In this document: positions 1-6,324 of the stretch, piece by piece | Layout: every line of letters begins with the position of its first letter | Numbering within the stretch: position 1 is the first letter of the stretch | From: Eubacteriales bacterium | GTDB lineage: Bacteria; Bacillota; Clostridia; Christensenellales; UMGS416 | Direction: 5' to 3' | DNA: 6,401 nucleotides | Assembly (NCBI GenBank): GCA_028709505.1 | Contig: JAQVWW010000081.1 | Location: 1 to 6,401 of the forward strand | The notes under the pieces: generated by a model | Told to the model about the DNA's origin: nothing | The model's database searches: none | What the model saw: the letters and a program-made list of their open reading frames with translations, nothing else | Program-made: the position numbers and the translations under genes

Positions 1-245
1 ACGTCCATGCCGTGGCGCTTAAAATCCGCCAGGCAGAATTCGCCCAGCACATCGTCGCCCACCGCGCCCACCAGCGCCGACTTGACGCCCAGCCGGGCGG
101 CAGCCACCATGGCGCTGCATACGTTGCCGCCGCCCTGCCAGCTGTAATCGTGCAGCGTGGTATGGTGGTCGGTCTTAGGAATTTCATCAATGAGCAGGTT
201 AAAGTCCATAATGGCGTTTTCTACGCCAATTACTTCCGGCCTCAT
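1..245 (-). CDS. PfkB-family carbohydrate kinase, N-terminal part (cut by window edge)
   Basis: Eighty-one residues are visible, read leftward from an ATG at 245-243; the rest of the gene lies beyond position 1. The product begins MRPEVIGVENAIMDFNLLID and contains WQGGGNVCSAMVAAARLG at residues 36-53, then LVGAVGDDVLGEF (58-70). This Gly-rich stretch, N41, the RLG and the VGxVGxDxxG segment form the N-terminal signature of PfkB/ribokinase-fold kinases, which transfer phosphate from ATP to a sugar hydroxyl. The C-terminal part, with the catalytic Asp and the DTxGAGD-type anion hole, is not in the window, so activity cannot be judged. An AGGAGGG ribosome site (257-251) sits 5 nt upstream, which settles the start. 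The gene follows the aldolase by 58 bp and probably shares its transcript. Position after an isomerase and an aldolase suggests a ketose or ketose-phosphate kinase (tagatose- or fructose-type); the substrate is inference. Confidence 0.9.
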   Translation of the reverse strand, partial: MRPEVIGVENAIMDFNLLIDEIPKTDHHTTLHDYSWQGGGNVCSAMVAAARLGVKSALVGAVGDDVLGEFCLADFKRHGMD

Positions 246-303
246 ACTGTCCCTCCTGCGGTCAAACTTTTTCCTCTTGCCATGGGTATGCCGGGTTTTT
301 CCT

Positions 304-1143
304 TTACACGTTGGTCAGCGCCAGCTTACGAAGGGCGTACTCGTACACCTTTTCCTTTTGGTAGTTCCACATCGGGAACATGCCCGGCCGCTCTTCGCCG
401 CGCTCCACATATTCGCGCAGGCTGGAATAGAATAGCGCAAAATACTCGGTTCCCAGGTTGAGCTTGTTGATGCCCATCCGGAAAGCCTGCTGTAGCTGCT
501 CATCCGGAATACCGGTTCCGCCGTGCAACACCAGCGGCGTATCGATGGCAGCGTTCAGTTCGCTCAAGCGCTGTAAATCCAGCTTGGGTTCTTCCACATA
601 AAAGCCGTGGGCGCTTCCTATGGCCACAGCCAGCGCGTCCACATTGGTCTGCTCGGTAAAGCGCAGGGCTTCATCCACCGACGTATAGCCGCTCTTGTCC
701 TGGAAATCCTCTTTATTGACTGCTCTGCCCACCTTGCCCAGCTCGGCCTCGACGTCCACGTCCAGCGCATGGGCAACTTTGACAATTTCCTTCGTAACGG
801 CCACGTTTTGTTCGAAGGGCAGCTTGGAACCGTCTATCATCACCGAATTAAAGCCGGCCTTGATGGCGCCCAATATGGTGTCGAACGATTCGCAGTGATC
901 CAGGTGCAGCGCCACCGGCACTTTTGCCTTGGCCGCTACCGCCTTCGTAATAGCCGCAAAGGCTTCCAGCGAAATAAAATTGGTCATAGCCGGATACAGC
1001 ATGATAATAACCGGTAGGTTCAGTTGCTCGGCTGCCCCCACCATCCACGCAATGCTCTCATAGTGCATGCAGTCAAACGCCAAGGCCGCCGTTCCTTTTC
1101 GGTCTACCTCGCGCAAAATTGTACTCATTTTTTCAAATGCCAT
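304..1143 (-). CDS. Class II (metal-dependent) ketose-bisphosphate aldolase, FbaA/GatY/KbaY/IolJ type
   Basis: The 279-residue TIM-barrel protein is normal in length for the GatY/KbaY/IolJ branch. The family motifs are present in order: HLDHC at 80-84 (catalytic D82, metal ligand H83), MIDGSKLPFEQN at 102-113, VEAELGKVG at 131-139 (E134), GSAHG at 176-180 (H179), LHGGTG at 206-211 (H207) and INKLNLGTE at 225-233. The family cleaves a phosphorylated ketose into dihydroxyacetone phosphate and an aldehyde through a divalent-metal enediolate, in the cytoplasm. The IDGS form resembles tagatose-bisphosphate and IolJ-like aldolases more than FDGS fructose-bisphosphate enzymes. Two normally conserved patches differ: the usual FN near residue 24 is FDCMHYE, and the usual Ser/Gly loop after PVII is MLYPAMTN (48-55). 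The ATG at 1143 has AAGGAG 11 nt upstream, rather distant; M6 is an alternative start. The gene lies between the isomerase (113 bp) and the kinase (58 bp), supporting a sugar-splitting step. Family is secure; substrate is not. Confidence 0.93.
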   Translation of the reverse strand: MAFEKMSTILREVDRKGTAALAFDCMHYESIAWMVGAAEQLNLPVIIMLYPAMTNFISLEAFAAITKAVAAKAKVPVALHLDHCESFDTILGAIKAGFNSVMIDGSKLPFEQNVAVTKEIVKVAHALDVDVEAELGKVGRAVNKEDFQDKSGYTSVDEALRFTEQTNVDALAVAIGSAHGFYVEEPKLDLQRLSELNAAIDTPLVLHGGTGIPDEQLQQAFRMGINKLNLGTEYFALFYSSLREYVERGEERPGMFPMWNYQKEKVYEYALRKLALTNV

Positions 1144-1211
1144 GGCACATAGTTCTCCTTTGATAAAATTTGCAGCCGATATGCAACCAAGTATGATGTG
1201 TAAATGGACTT

Positions 1212-1248
1212 AAACTGCCAAGGCAGACTGCGTCGGCCTTGGCAGTTT
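1212..1248 (-). terminator. Perfect 13-bp stem-loop behind the isomerase gene; terminator-like or processing hairpin
   Basis: Positions 1212-1224 (AAACTGCCAAGGC) and 1236-1248 are exact reverse complements around an 11-nt loop, starting 8 nt after the isomerase stop codon. In the transcribed strand the hairpin ends in GUUU and is followed by AAGUCC, so it lacks the U run of a standard intrinsic terminator. It may be a weak terminator, an RNase-processing or mRNA-stabilising hairpin that adjusts isomerase versus aldolase levels. The hairpin itself is certain; its role is inferred. Confidence 0.5.
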
Positions 1249-1256
1249 GAAAAACG

Positions 1257-2639
1257 TTAAACGAAGTCGGGCGTCAGGCCGTTGATGTACCTGCAGGCCT
1301 CTTCAATCACCGACAAATACTTACCGTGGATGCCTGCCACGTGATGGATGTAGGGGCCGCATACGAGCTTCTTTTCCCACTTCACCCAGTCCGTCGTCTC
1401 AATCCAGATGTAGTTGCCGTTGGTGACAGGACCGTCGGTACCCACAGCTTCGCCGCCAAATACGGTGTATTTGCCGCCGATGGCGTCAAAGCGCAGTACG
1501 GTGATGTCGCCGCCCTTGAGTTCCCAATGGCCCTGGGAGCGCATCAGCTTGCGCTTAGAAGGATCTTTGGCCAGCGATTTGGGGAACGGGCCACAGTGCC
1601 ACAGCAACTCGGCATTGTCGTTGGTGGGATGGCGAACGGTGACGTCAGCCAGGAACACCGGGGATTCGCCGCGGGCAGCCGCCGCCAGCATAGCCGAGGT
1701 AACGGCGCCGTGCACGTCGGTCTCGCAGGACACAGGCAGCCCCTTTTCGCTCAGGCTGCCGAACACGTAGCAGCCGCCGACGCCCAGGTTGCTGCGGTAT
1801 ACCGACCAGCATTCGCTGGCCATCGCCGTGCAGTTGTACTTTCGGGCCACCGAAAGGATGCTCAGCTCCAACGCCGCCAGTTTGCGCTGCTCCTCTTCGG
1901 GCGTGGCGCTGACGTCCATAGCGTCCGACGTCTCTTTCATCACCCTTGCTATGTCGTCCTTCTGGTTTTCCATGACGCTGTCAAACGTAGACAGGATTTC
2001 CACCGCGTTGATGGGGATAATTTCGACGCCAAACTTCTCCAGCAGCTCGTCCTCGTTAATGATGACGCTCTGGAACTGCCGCGGGCGCAGGCTGATTTGG
2101 CCGATGCGCAGGTTCTTGAACTCCTTGACTACGGCAACCACCCGCACGAACTCTTCAATGGACTGCTTGAGCAGCGGATCGTCCAGCCAGCAGTTTTCAA
2201 TATAGGTAAATGTCACGCCGTAGCGCAGCAAAGCCTTGCCGGTGGCAAAGATGCCGCATTGCGTATCGGTCAATCTGCGGCCCATTTCGCCCTGGGGCGC
2301 TTCATCACGGGGGCCCCACAGCAGAAAAGGTTTGTCCATCAGCTTGCCCAGCTTGGCCACCACTTCTTCCTGGCCAAAGTTGCAATGGGGCATGAACACC
2401 GCATCCACGCCGGCTTCTTTAAAATGCTTCTCCACCTTGGGTACGTCGGCCATATCAGAAAGCATGCCTTCTTCGTTAAGCCAATCGATATCCACCACTT
2501 CCACGTCATGAATGCCGGCAAAGATCTCTCTTAATACGGGCATCATTTTCTTCTTATTTTCCAGCGCATCCTCAGGCTTCGGGAAAAAGTCGCGTCTTGT
2601 GGGCGCTAACCCAATGACTACCTTATAATCTCTTAACAT
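1257..2639 (-). CDS. L-fucose/L-arabinose isomerase-fold protein (FucI/AraA-like aldose-ketose isomerase)
   Basis: The 460-residue protein resembles the shorter L-fucose isomerase-like proteins (E. coli FucI is near 590 residues, AraA near 500). The N-terminal part (about 6-170) has the alternating beta-alpha pattern of the substrate-recognition domains, with GVDAVFMPHCNFGQEE at 77-92. The C-terminal half holds the most diagnostic stretch: MASECW (273-278), a Gly/Cys segment GVGGCYVFGSLSEKGLPVSC (286-305) and CETDVHGAVTSAML (305-318). Later come LLWHCGPFP (345-353) and CGPYIHHVAGIHGKY (427-441). E276, E306 or D308, and a C-terminal His (H348 or H432/H433) are the likely metal and catalytic residues, by analogy with the Glu/Asp/His set of FucI. 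These enzymes interconvert aldoses and ketoses with Mn2+, and several also act on D-galactose to give D-tagatose. The ATG has GGAGGT (2650-2645) 5 nt upstream. It heads the isomerase-aldolase-kinase set. The exact sugar cannot be read from sequence. Confidence 0.88.
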   Translation of the reverse strand: MLRDYKVVIGLAPTRRDFFPKPEDALENKKKMMPVLREIFAGIHDVEVVDIDWLNEEGMLSDMADVPKVEKHFKEAGVDAVFMPHCNFGQEEVVAKLGKLMDKPFLLWGPRDEAPQGEMGRRLTDTQCGIFATGKALLRYGVTFTYIENCWLDDPLLKQSIEEFVRVVAVVKEFKNLRIGQISLRPRQFQSVIINEDELLEKFGVEIIPINAVEILSTFDSVMENQKDDIARVMKETSDAMDVSATPEEEQRKLAALELSILSVARKYNCTAMASECWSVYRSNLGVGGCYVFGSLSEKGLPVSCETDVHGAVTSAMLAAAARGESPVFLADVTVRHPTNDNAELLWHCGPFPKSLAKDPSKRKLMRSQGHWELKGGDITVLRFDAIGGKYTVFGGEAVGTDGPVTNGNYIWIETTDWVKWEKKLVCGPYIHHVAGIHGKYLSVIEEACRYINGLTPDFV

Positions 2640-2644
2640 GCTCT

Positions 2645-2660
2645 ACCTCCATGCCTCCTT
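2645..2660 (-). promoter_or_regulatory. Tandem Shine-Dalgarno sites before the isomerase
   Basis: Read on the minus strand, AAGGAGG (2660-2654) is followed by a second site, GGAGGT (2650-2645). The second is 5 nt from the isomerase ATG and decides that start. The first lies 1 nt from another ATG (2652-2650) that would open an overlapping nine-codon frame ending at 2623; that spacing is too short for efficient use. The doubled site may simply give strong ribosome recruitment. Confidence 0.6.
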
Positions 2661-2665
2661 ATAGT

Positions 2666-2725
2666 GCCCGACACGGGCGCCATTTTTGTTTCAATGTCCC
2701 CTGGAATAGCCGACGATTTGCCGGC
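2666..2725 (-). promoter_or_regulatory. Structured 5' leader of the isomerase: two short stem-loops
   Basis: In minus-strand RNA, 2725-2720 and 2714-2709 pair as GCCGGC/GUCGGC (6 bp including one G-U) around loop AAAUC. Positions 2678-2674 and 2670-2666 pair as GCCCG/CGGGC around a 3-nt loop. The second stem ends 6 nt before the first Shine-Dalgarno. The hairpins could affect translation or mRNA stability; they match no riboswitch class I recognise. Confidence 0.35.
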
Positions 2726-2739
2726 CTTTTGCCGTATCT

Positions 2740-2767
2740 CTTATCAAGTTTATATGGTAAAGGACAA
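2740..2767 (-). promoter_or_regulatory. Candidate promoter for the isomerase-aldolase-kinase genes
   Basis: Positions 2740-2820 form a distinctly AT-rich patch about 100 bp upstream of the isomerase, unlike the GC-rich surroundings. On the minus strand the best pairing I find is TTGTCC (2767-2762) and GATAAG (2745-2740) with a 16-nt spacer, each matching 4 of 6 bases of the SigA consensus. Other -10-like hexamers (TATAAA, TATATT, TATAGT) occur nearby without good -35 partners. A promoter somewhere in this patch is more likely than this exact assignment. Confidence 0.3.
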
Positions 2768-2770
2768 ATA

Positions 2771-2780
2771 TACTATAGTA
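2771..2780. repeat. 10-bp perfect palindrome TACTATAGTA in the AT-rich patch
   Basis: TACTATAGTA is self-complementary and lies just upstream of the candidate -35 element, where an activator or repressor site could sit. A 10-bp AT-rich palindrome can arise by chance, and no regulator gene is in the window to match it to. Confidence 0.25.
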
Positions 2781-3157
2781 GAATCTTTGGATGCGTAGCA
2801 TAATCCTATTAAACTCTTGCCGATTCCCGCGAAGGATAGATGCTGCGCACGCGGATGCCAGTATGACGCACAACCGTTTCACACTTGGTTGAATGCCCAC
2901 CGAGCCGATAAAGACGCCGCCCGTGCCTGCACAAGGGGTTTTTATTTTCCCAGTGCTGGTAAAAGCGAATGCTGCATCATAGGAGCCCATAGCCACCGTT
3001 GGCCGAACACACTGGGCGTATTTTGCGGGCTTAACAGCCCGAGGACAGGCCAAAAGACTTCCATGACCGCGCTATCACTTCTGCGCATCGTTTTCCCCGC
3101 GCACGAATATCCCTTCTTGGGCAACATGCGGAACCTGCCGTGCGCTGCTGCATGGTG

Positions 3158-3187
3158 GGAGAACGGCATTGAGCAATGCCGTTCTCC
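3158..3187 (-). terminator. Strong stem-loop downstream of the GH4 gene; probable 3' end hairpin without U tract
   Basis: Positions 3158-3170 (GGAGAACGGCATT) and 3175-3187 are exact reverse complements with a 4-nt loop, a 13-bp stem. After a small bulge, ATGG (3152-3155) can pair with CCAT (3189-3192). It begins about 40 nt after the GH4 stop codon. In the transcribed strand it is followed by CCACCATGCAG, so there is no U run; a 3'-end stabilising or Rho-associated role is as likely as intrinsic termination. Confidence 0.5.
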
Positions 3188-3226
3188 GCCATACGGGAGT
3201 TTGCAGGCAAGGCAAACGTTGAACTA

Positions 3227-4576
3227 TTACTTCAGGTGCTTAAACTGGGGCAGCCATTCGGCCTGGGAAGCGAACATCTTGTCCACCATCTCCTTGACCT
3301 CGGCCATCGAGCAGACGGCGGAAGTGAGCGGATCGTACAGGCAGGCGTGGTAAATCTTCTGCGGGTCGCCCTCAAAGGCGGCCTCAACGGCCAGCTCTTC
3401 ACAAGCGGCGTTGAGCTGGTTGAGAATGGCCAGTTGCGCCGGCAGCGGCCCTACGTGGATGGCGCTTAAGCCCTTCTTCGAGGCCAGCACCGGCACTTCT
3501 ACGCAGCAGCCCACCGGCAGGTTATCGATAAGCCCAAAGTTGCGCACGTTGCCGTTGAACTCGAACATCGTGTTGTCGCCAAAGACGGCGTTGAAGATGT
3601 AGGCGGCATACTCATGTCCACGCGTCAGATCGATGGGGCCTTCGATCCACTTATTAAACTCGCTGATGCGGCGGTCTTCACGGGGCTTGCCGTCGGGATT
3701 CTCGGCGCGCATTTGGTTGATGCGGTCCATCATGTCCATGCCGGGGTTCCAGCCGGTGCCGTGGGTGCAGAACTTTTCAATGAGGTCGGGCCGCTTGCGG
3801 AACCAGGCGTTGTACTCGGAGTTATGCCCGCTGGACTCGGTCACGTAGTAGCCCAGATGCAGGAACATCTCGTTACGTACCTGTTCTTCATTGTAGATAT
3901 CCGCATTCTCGGTGATGGTCTTATAAATCAGCGGATAAGCGTCCTTACCGTTCCATTTATAATCCAGATAATGTGCCTGATGGTTGATACCGGCGCAGGT
4001 GAAGGTTACCTCTTCCATCGGCGCGCCGATCCAGCGGGCCAGCATCTCGGCGGTGCCCTGCACGCTGTGGCACAGGCCGCTTAAGGTCACCTTCGATACG
4101 CCCTGCATGGCGCGGCACAGCATGGCCATGGGGTTGGTGTAGTTAAGGAACACCGCGTTAGGGCAATATTTTTCGATGTCCTTTAAAATCTCCAGCATCG
4201 GGGGCAGCGTACGCAGGAAACGGAAGATGCCCGAAGGTCCTCTGGTGTCGCCGATGTTGATGGAGATGCCGTATTCCTTCGGAATCGCCACATCTTTGAT
4301 GGCAGCTTCCTGCCCACCCACCTGGATGGTGGTCAGTACGCCGTCAGCGCCTTCCAGGGCCTGAGCGCGGTTGGTGGTCGCCGTCACCGTAGCGGGGTAG
4401 TTCCCAGTGCTGACAATTTTCTGTACAGCCCGCCGCGAAAGCTCCAAATTCTCCTCGCTAATATCCATCAGAGCAATTTCGCAGTCGGCAAAAGCAGGGA
4501 AAGTCAGAATGTCACGTACCAGATTACGGGTAAATACAACGCTGCCCGATCCGATAAACGCAATTTTTTTACTCAT
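3227..4576 (-). CDS. melA: Glycoside hydrolase family 4, MelA-like NAD-dependent alpha-galactosidase
   Basis: The 449-residue protein matches E. coli MelA (about 451 residues) along its whole length from memory of that sequence. The N-terminal Rossmann motif [20 protein letters not shown] (4-23) binds NAD, and ALMDIS (35-40) ends the second strand. [16 protein letters not shown] follows at 108-123, NYTNPMAM at 145-152, [11 protein letters not shown] at 167-177, [11 protein letters not shown] at 194-204, [12 protein letters not shown] at 244-255 and [20 protein letters not shown] at 343-362. C169 and H199 are the expected Mn2+ ligands. The CHSV tetrad (169-172) is the form associated with alpha-galactosidases in GH4. 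GH4 enzymes act in the cytoplasm by oxidising C3 of the sugar, eliminating the aglycone and then reducing, with NAD recycled. There is no signal peptide, so the substrate must be imported. AAGGAG lies 6 nt before the ATG. It follows the binding-protein gene by 72 bp. An alpha-galacturonidase or another GH4 specificity is a minor alternative. Confidence 0.9.
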   Translation of the reverse strand: MSKKIAFIGSGSVVFTRNLVRDILTFPAFADCEIALMDISEENLELSRRAVQKIVSTGNYPATVTATTNRAQALEGADGVLTTIQVGGQEAAIKDVAIPKEYGISINIGDTRGPSGIFRFLRTLPPMLEILKDIEKYCPNAVFLNYTNPMAMLCRAMQGVSKVTLSGLCHSVQGTAEMLARWIGAPMEEVTFTCAGINHQAHYLDYKWNGKDAYPLIYKTITENADIYNEEQVRNEMFLHLGYYVTESSGHNSEYNAWFRKRPDLIEKFCTHGTGWNPGMDMMDRINQMRAENPDGKPREDRRISEFNKWIEGPIDLTRGHEYAAYIFNAVFGDNTMFEFNGNVRNFGLIDNLPVGCCVEVPVLASKKGLSAIHVGPLPAQLAILNQLNAACEELAVEAAFEGDPQKIYHACLYDPLTSAVCSMAEVKEMVDKMFASQAEWLPQFKHLK

Positions 4577-4588
4577 CTTAATCTCCTT

Positions 4589-4626
4589 AAAAATATGCCC
4601 CGGCTCCGGTTGGAAGCCGGACCATA
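4589..4626 (-). terminator. Candidate attenuating terminator between binding-protein and GH4 genes
   Basis: In minus-strand RNA, CCGGCUUCC (4620-4612) pairs with GGAGCCGG (4607-4600) around an AACC loop, with one bulged base. UAUG (4626-4623) can pair with CAUA (4597-4594) across a 2x2 internal loop. The stem is followed at once by UUUUU (4593-4589), which runs into the GH4 Shine-Dalgarno AAGGAG (4588-4583). GC-rich stem plus U run fits a partial intrinsic terminator, which would give more binding protein than enzyme. The short U run suggests read-through. Confidence 0.55.
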
Positions 4627-4648
4627 GAGTCGCTATTGCGGGGTTGCT

Positions 4649-6274
4649 TTATTTACCGGCTATTCTCTCGTAGTTGACGGTCCAGGCATCTTCCAGAGCG
4701 ACCAGCCCCTTGCCTTCATACGAGGACAACAGATCCTGCACCATGGACGCTACCTTCGACGCATCGGGTTCGATGATGATCTCGGTCATCTGCGCTTTGT
4801 AGTTCGCATCGATCTCGCCGTACAGGATGCCTTCGGGGGTGGCGGCATCCACCTGGATGGGCTTTAAGAATGTTGCGTCAAACGCATACTTGGATGCAAT
4901 GGCGCGGTTGGCAGAGCGGATGGGGGCTTCGATCTGACGCTCCCAGTTCCACTTCTGGCTCTTCATTCTGTCCCACAGACGCACGCCGGTCTGCTTGCCG
5001 TAACCAGCCCAGTCGGCCAGCTTAGCTTCGTAGACGCCGTCCATCAGCCACGGCACGCCGTCGCGGAATTCCATGGTTTCGCCTTCTACACCGTAGAAGT
5101 CAAGGATTTCGCCTTCGTCGCTCAGGCAGAAGTCGATGAAGCGGATGGCGGCTTCGGGATCCTTGCAGTTCTTAGTGACGGTGAAGCCCACGTCGCCGGC
5201 GGTGTGGATGTAGCCAAAGTACTGCTGTTTGCCCGGGGTGCCCTGGGGCAGCTCAAGCGCCGTGTAGTACTGGTTCGGGTCCTCTTGCATCAGCGCCGAG
5301 TCAGCGGTCCACATGTTCCAGAACCAGCAAAGCGAGAACACATACTTGCCCTGGGCATAGGCTTCGCCCTGTTGCGTATCGTCGAACGTGAAGCACTCGG
5401 GGTCCAGGATACCGTTGTTGTAGCACTTGTTCAGGAACTCCAGCGCCTTGGTCATTTCGGGGGCGCGCAGGCAGAATTCCACCTTCTTGGTATCCTCGTT
5501 GTAGTACATGTACTGGTAGATGTTAGAGCCGTAGATGTTGGCGACATCGCCCAGAATGGCCTTATCCTGCCAGTGTATCGCCAACGGCCACATGTTAACG
5601 TCGTGATAGGTCAGCTTCTTGTCGCGGGTCGTCTCCAACACGCTATAGAAGTCGTCCATGGTCTTGATTTCGGGCTTGCCCAGCTGCTCATAGGTATCAT
5701 TTCTGACCACCAGAGACTGGCCGACCGAACCAAAGCCATCTTCGCTGAACCATTCGGGTACTTGATAGAGCTTGCCATCGTCGCTGCTGCTGCGATGTAC
5801 TTGCAGCGAAGCCGCGGGCACGGTGGTGCCGTCCAGCACGTGGGGGAAGTTATACTGCTCTACCAGGTCGTCAATCGCCCACAGAGCGCCGGCCGCCACG
5901 TACTTTTTGAACGTCGGGATGGTATAGCCCTGCATCAAGTCGGGATAGTCTCCCGAAACCAGCATGACGTTGGCCACCTGATCACCGTCGCCGCTGGGCG
6001 CCGAGCAGATGAGCTTCACACCGGTCTTTTCAGTCATGACCTTCGTCACAGGGTCCTCGCCCCACTTGACGGGATCCCAGGTAGCGCTCAGTCTCATGAA
6101 TTCCAACTCAACGACTTTGCCTTTTTCTTCCGCTGGGGGGGCAGCAGTCTTCGTATCCGTCCCCGTCGCCGTTGTGTCGGGCGTGTTGGGACTAGCCGGC
6201 TGACAGCCCGCCAGCACCAGCATTGCCATCGCGGTCAAAATAGCGATAAGAGCAACAACAGGTTTTTTCATCAT
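4649..6274 (-). CDS. Extracellular sugar-binding lipoprotein of an ABC importer (LplA/YtcQ-like)
   Basis: With the ATG at 6274 the protein has 541 residues. It has a lipoprotein signal peptide: MMKK, a hydrophobic core PVVALIAILTAMAMLV and lipobox LAGC, giving lipidated C24. A Thr/Pro/Ala-rich linker (about 25-52) tethers the mature domain to the membrane. The body has features of family 1-type solute-binding proteins: VVELEFMRLS as first strand, NVMLVSGDYPDLMQGY near 102-117, and FGYIHTAGDVGFTVTKNCKD then AAIRFIDFCLSDEGE in the hinge-proximal C-terminal lobe. The many Trp and Tyr residues suit sugar stacking. Its length is typical of Lachnospiraceae/Paenibacillus LplA-like proteins, which work with two permeases (LplB and YtcP types) and a shared MsmX-like ATPase; none of these is in the window. 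Position next to the GH4 gene suggests an alpha-galactoside ligand, but the sequence does not show the ligand. A GTG at 6280 is a less likely start. Confidence 0.92.
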   Translation of the reverse strand: MMKKPVVALIAILTAMAMLVLAGCQPASPNTPDTTATGTDTKTAAPPAEEKGKVVELEFMRLSATWDPVKWGEDPVTKVMTEKTGVKLICSAPSGDGDQVANVMLVSGDYPDLMQGYTIPTFKKYVAAGALWAIDDLVEQYNFPHVLDGTTVPAASLQVHRSSSDDGKLYQVPEWFSEDGFGSVGQSLVVRNDTYEQLGKPEIKTMDDFYSVLETTRDKKLTYHDVNMWPLAIHWQDKAILGDVANIYGSNIYQYMYYNEDTKKVEFCLRAPEMTKALEFLNKCYNNGILDPECFTFDDTQQGEAYAQGKYVFSLCWFWNMWTADSALMQEDPNQYYTALELPQGTPGKQQYFGYIHTAGDVGFTVTKNCKDPEAAIRFIDFCLSDEGEILDFYGVEGETMEFRDGVPWLMDGVYEAKLADWAGYGKQTGVRLWDRMKSQKWNWERQIEAPIRSANRAIASKYAFDATFLKPIQVDAATPEGILYGEIDANYKAQMTEIIIEPDASKVASMVQDLLSSYEGKGLVALEDAWTVNYERIAGK

Positions 6275-6283
6275 GATCACTTT

Positions 6284-6288
6284 CTCCT
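6284..6288 (-). promoter_or_regulatory. Ribosome site that decides the binding-protein start
   Basis: AGGAG (6288-6284) lies 9 nt before the ATG at 6274 but only 3 nt before the in-frame GTG at 6280. The spacing favours the ATG, giving a signal peptide that starts MMKK. A second ATG directly follows, at 6271. Confidence 0.7.
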
Positions 6289-6324
6289 CTCAGTTCTGGT
6301 ATTGAATGGACACGGTAACCCACA

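Larger units (their letters stand above)
2651..3226. other. Intergenic gap of about 590 bp inside the cluster, no convincing gene
   Basis: Between the GH4 stop codon and the isomerase start I see no believable protein. Open frames on both strands (178 codons from 2817 to 3353 on plus, 120 codons from a TTG at 3053 to 2691 on minus) have no good ribosome site, no recognisable motif and Cys/His/Arg-heavy composition; the plus one runs into the GH4 gene antisense. The stretch holds several inverted repeats: 3199-3217 (GTTTGC/GCAAAC), the long stem at 3158-3187, 3026-3041 (CGGGC/GCCCG) and a nested pair at 2985-3017 (GCCCA/TGGGC enclosing GCCA/TGGC). Its left part is the AT-rich promoter-like patch and structured leader. 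It probably separates two transcription units; an unrecognised small RNA is possible. Confidence 0.6.

Noticed and set aside
1170..1186. TTGCA/TGCAA inverted repeat before the aldolase gene
   Set aside because: A 5-bp stem with a 7-nt loop is too short to support an operator or terminator, though an AUUUUA stretch follows it.
1326..2534. 402-codon open frame on the plus strand opposite the isomerase gene
   Set aside because: It is fully antisense to a well-supported gene, rich in His, Arg, Ala and Val as expected from reversed codons, and shows no domain; it results from GC-biased codon use in the isomerase gene.
1..2639. Sulfoquinovose breakdown (isomerase, PfkB kinase, aldolase) as an alternative reading
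   Set aside because: The gene trio fits in outline, but no sulfoquinovosidase, sulfolactaldehyde-processing enzyme or sulfonate exporter is visible, and the GH4 enzyme carries the alpha-galactosidase-type CHSV motif. Flanking sequence could reopen it.
2691..3053. 120-codon minus-strand frame in the gap
   Set aside because: It starts at TTG with no convincing Shine-Dalgarno, runs through the AT-rich promoter-like patch and has no family resemblance.
2817..3353. 178-codon plus-strand frame spanning the gap and the GH4 3' end
   Set aside because: No ribosome site; Cys-, Trp- and Arg-rich random-looking composition; overlaps the GH4 gene antisense.
6278..6280. GTG start for the binding protein
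   Set aside because: It is only 3 nt from AGGAG; the ATG at 6274 has a 9-nt spacing and leaves a normal signal peptide.
6307..6320. Possible catabolite-response (cre) box in the binding-protein leader
   Set aside because: TGGACACGGTAACC has three mismatches to the Gram-positive cre consensus and lies within the leader; too weak to call.
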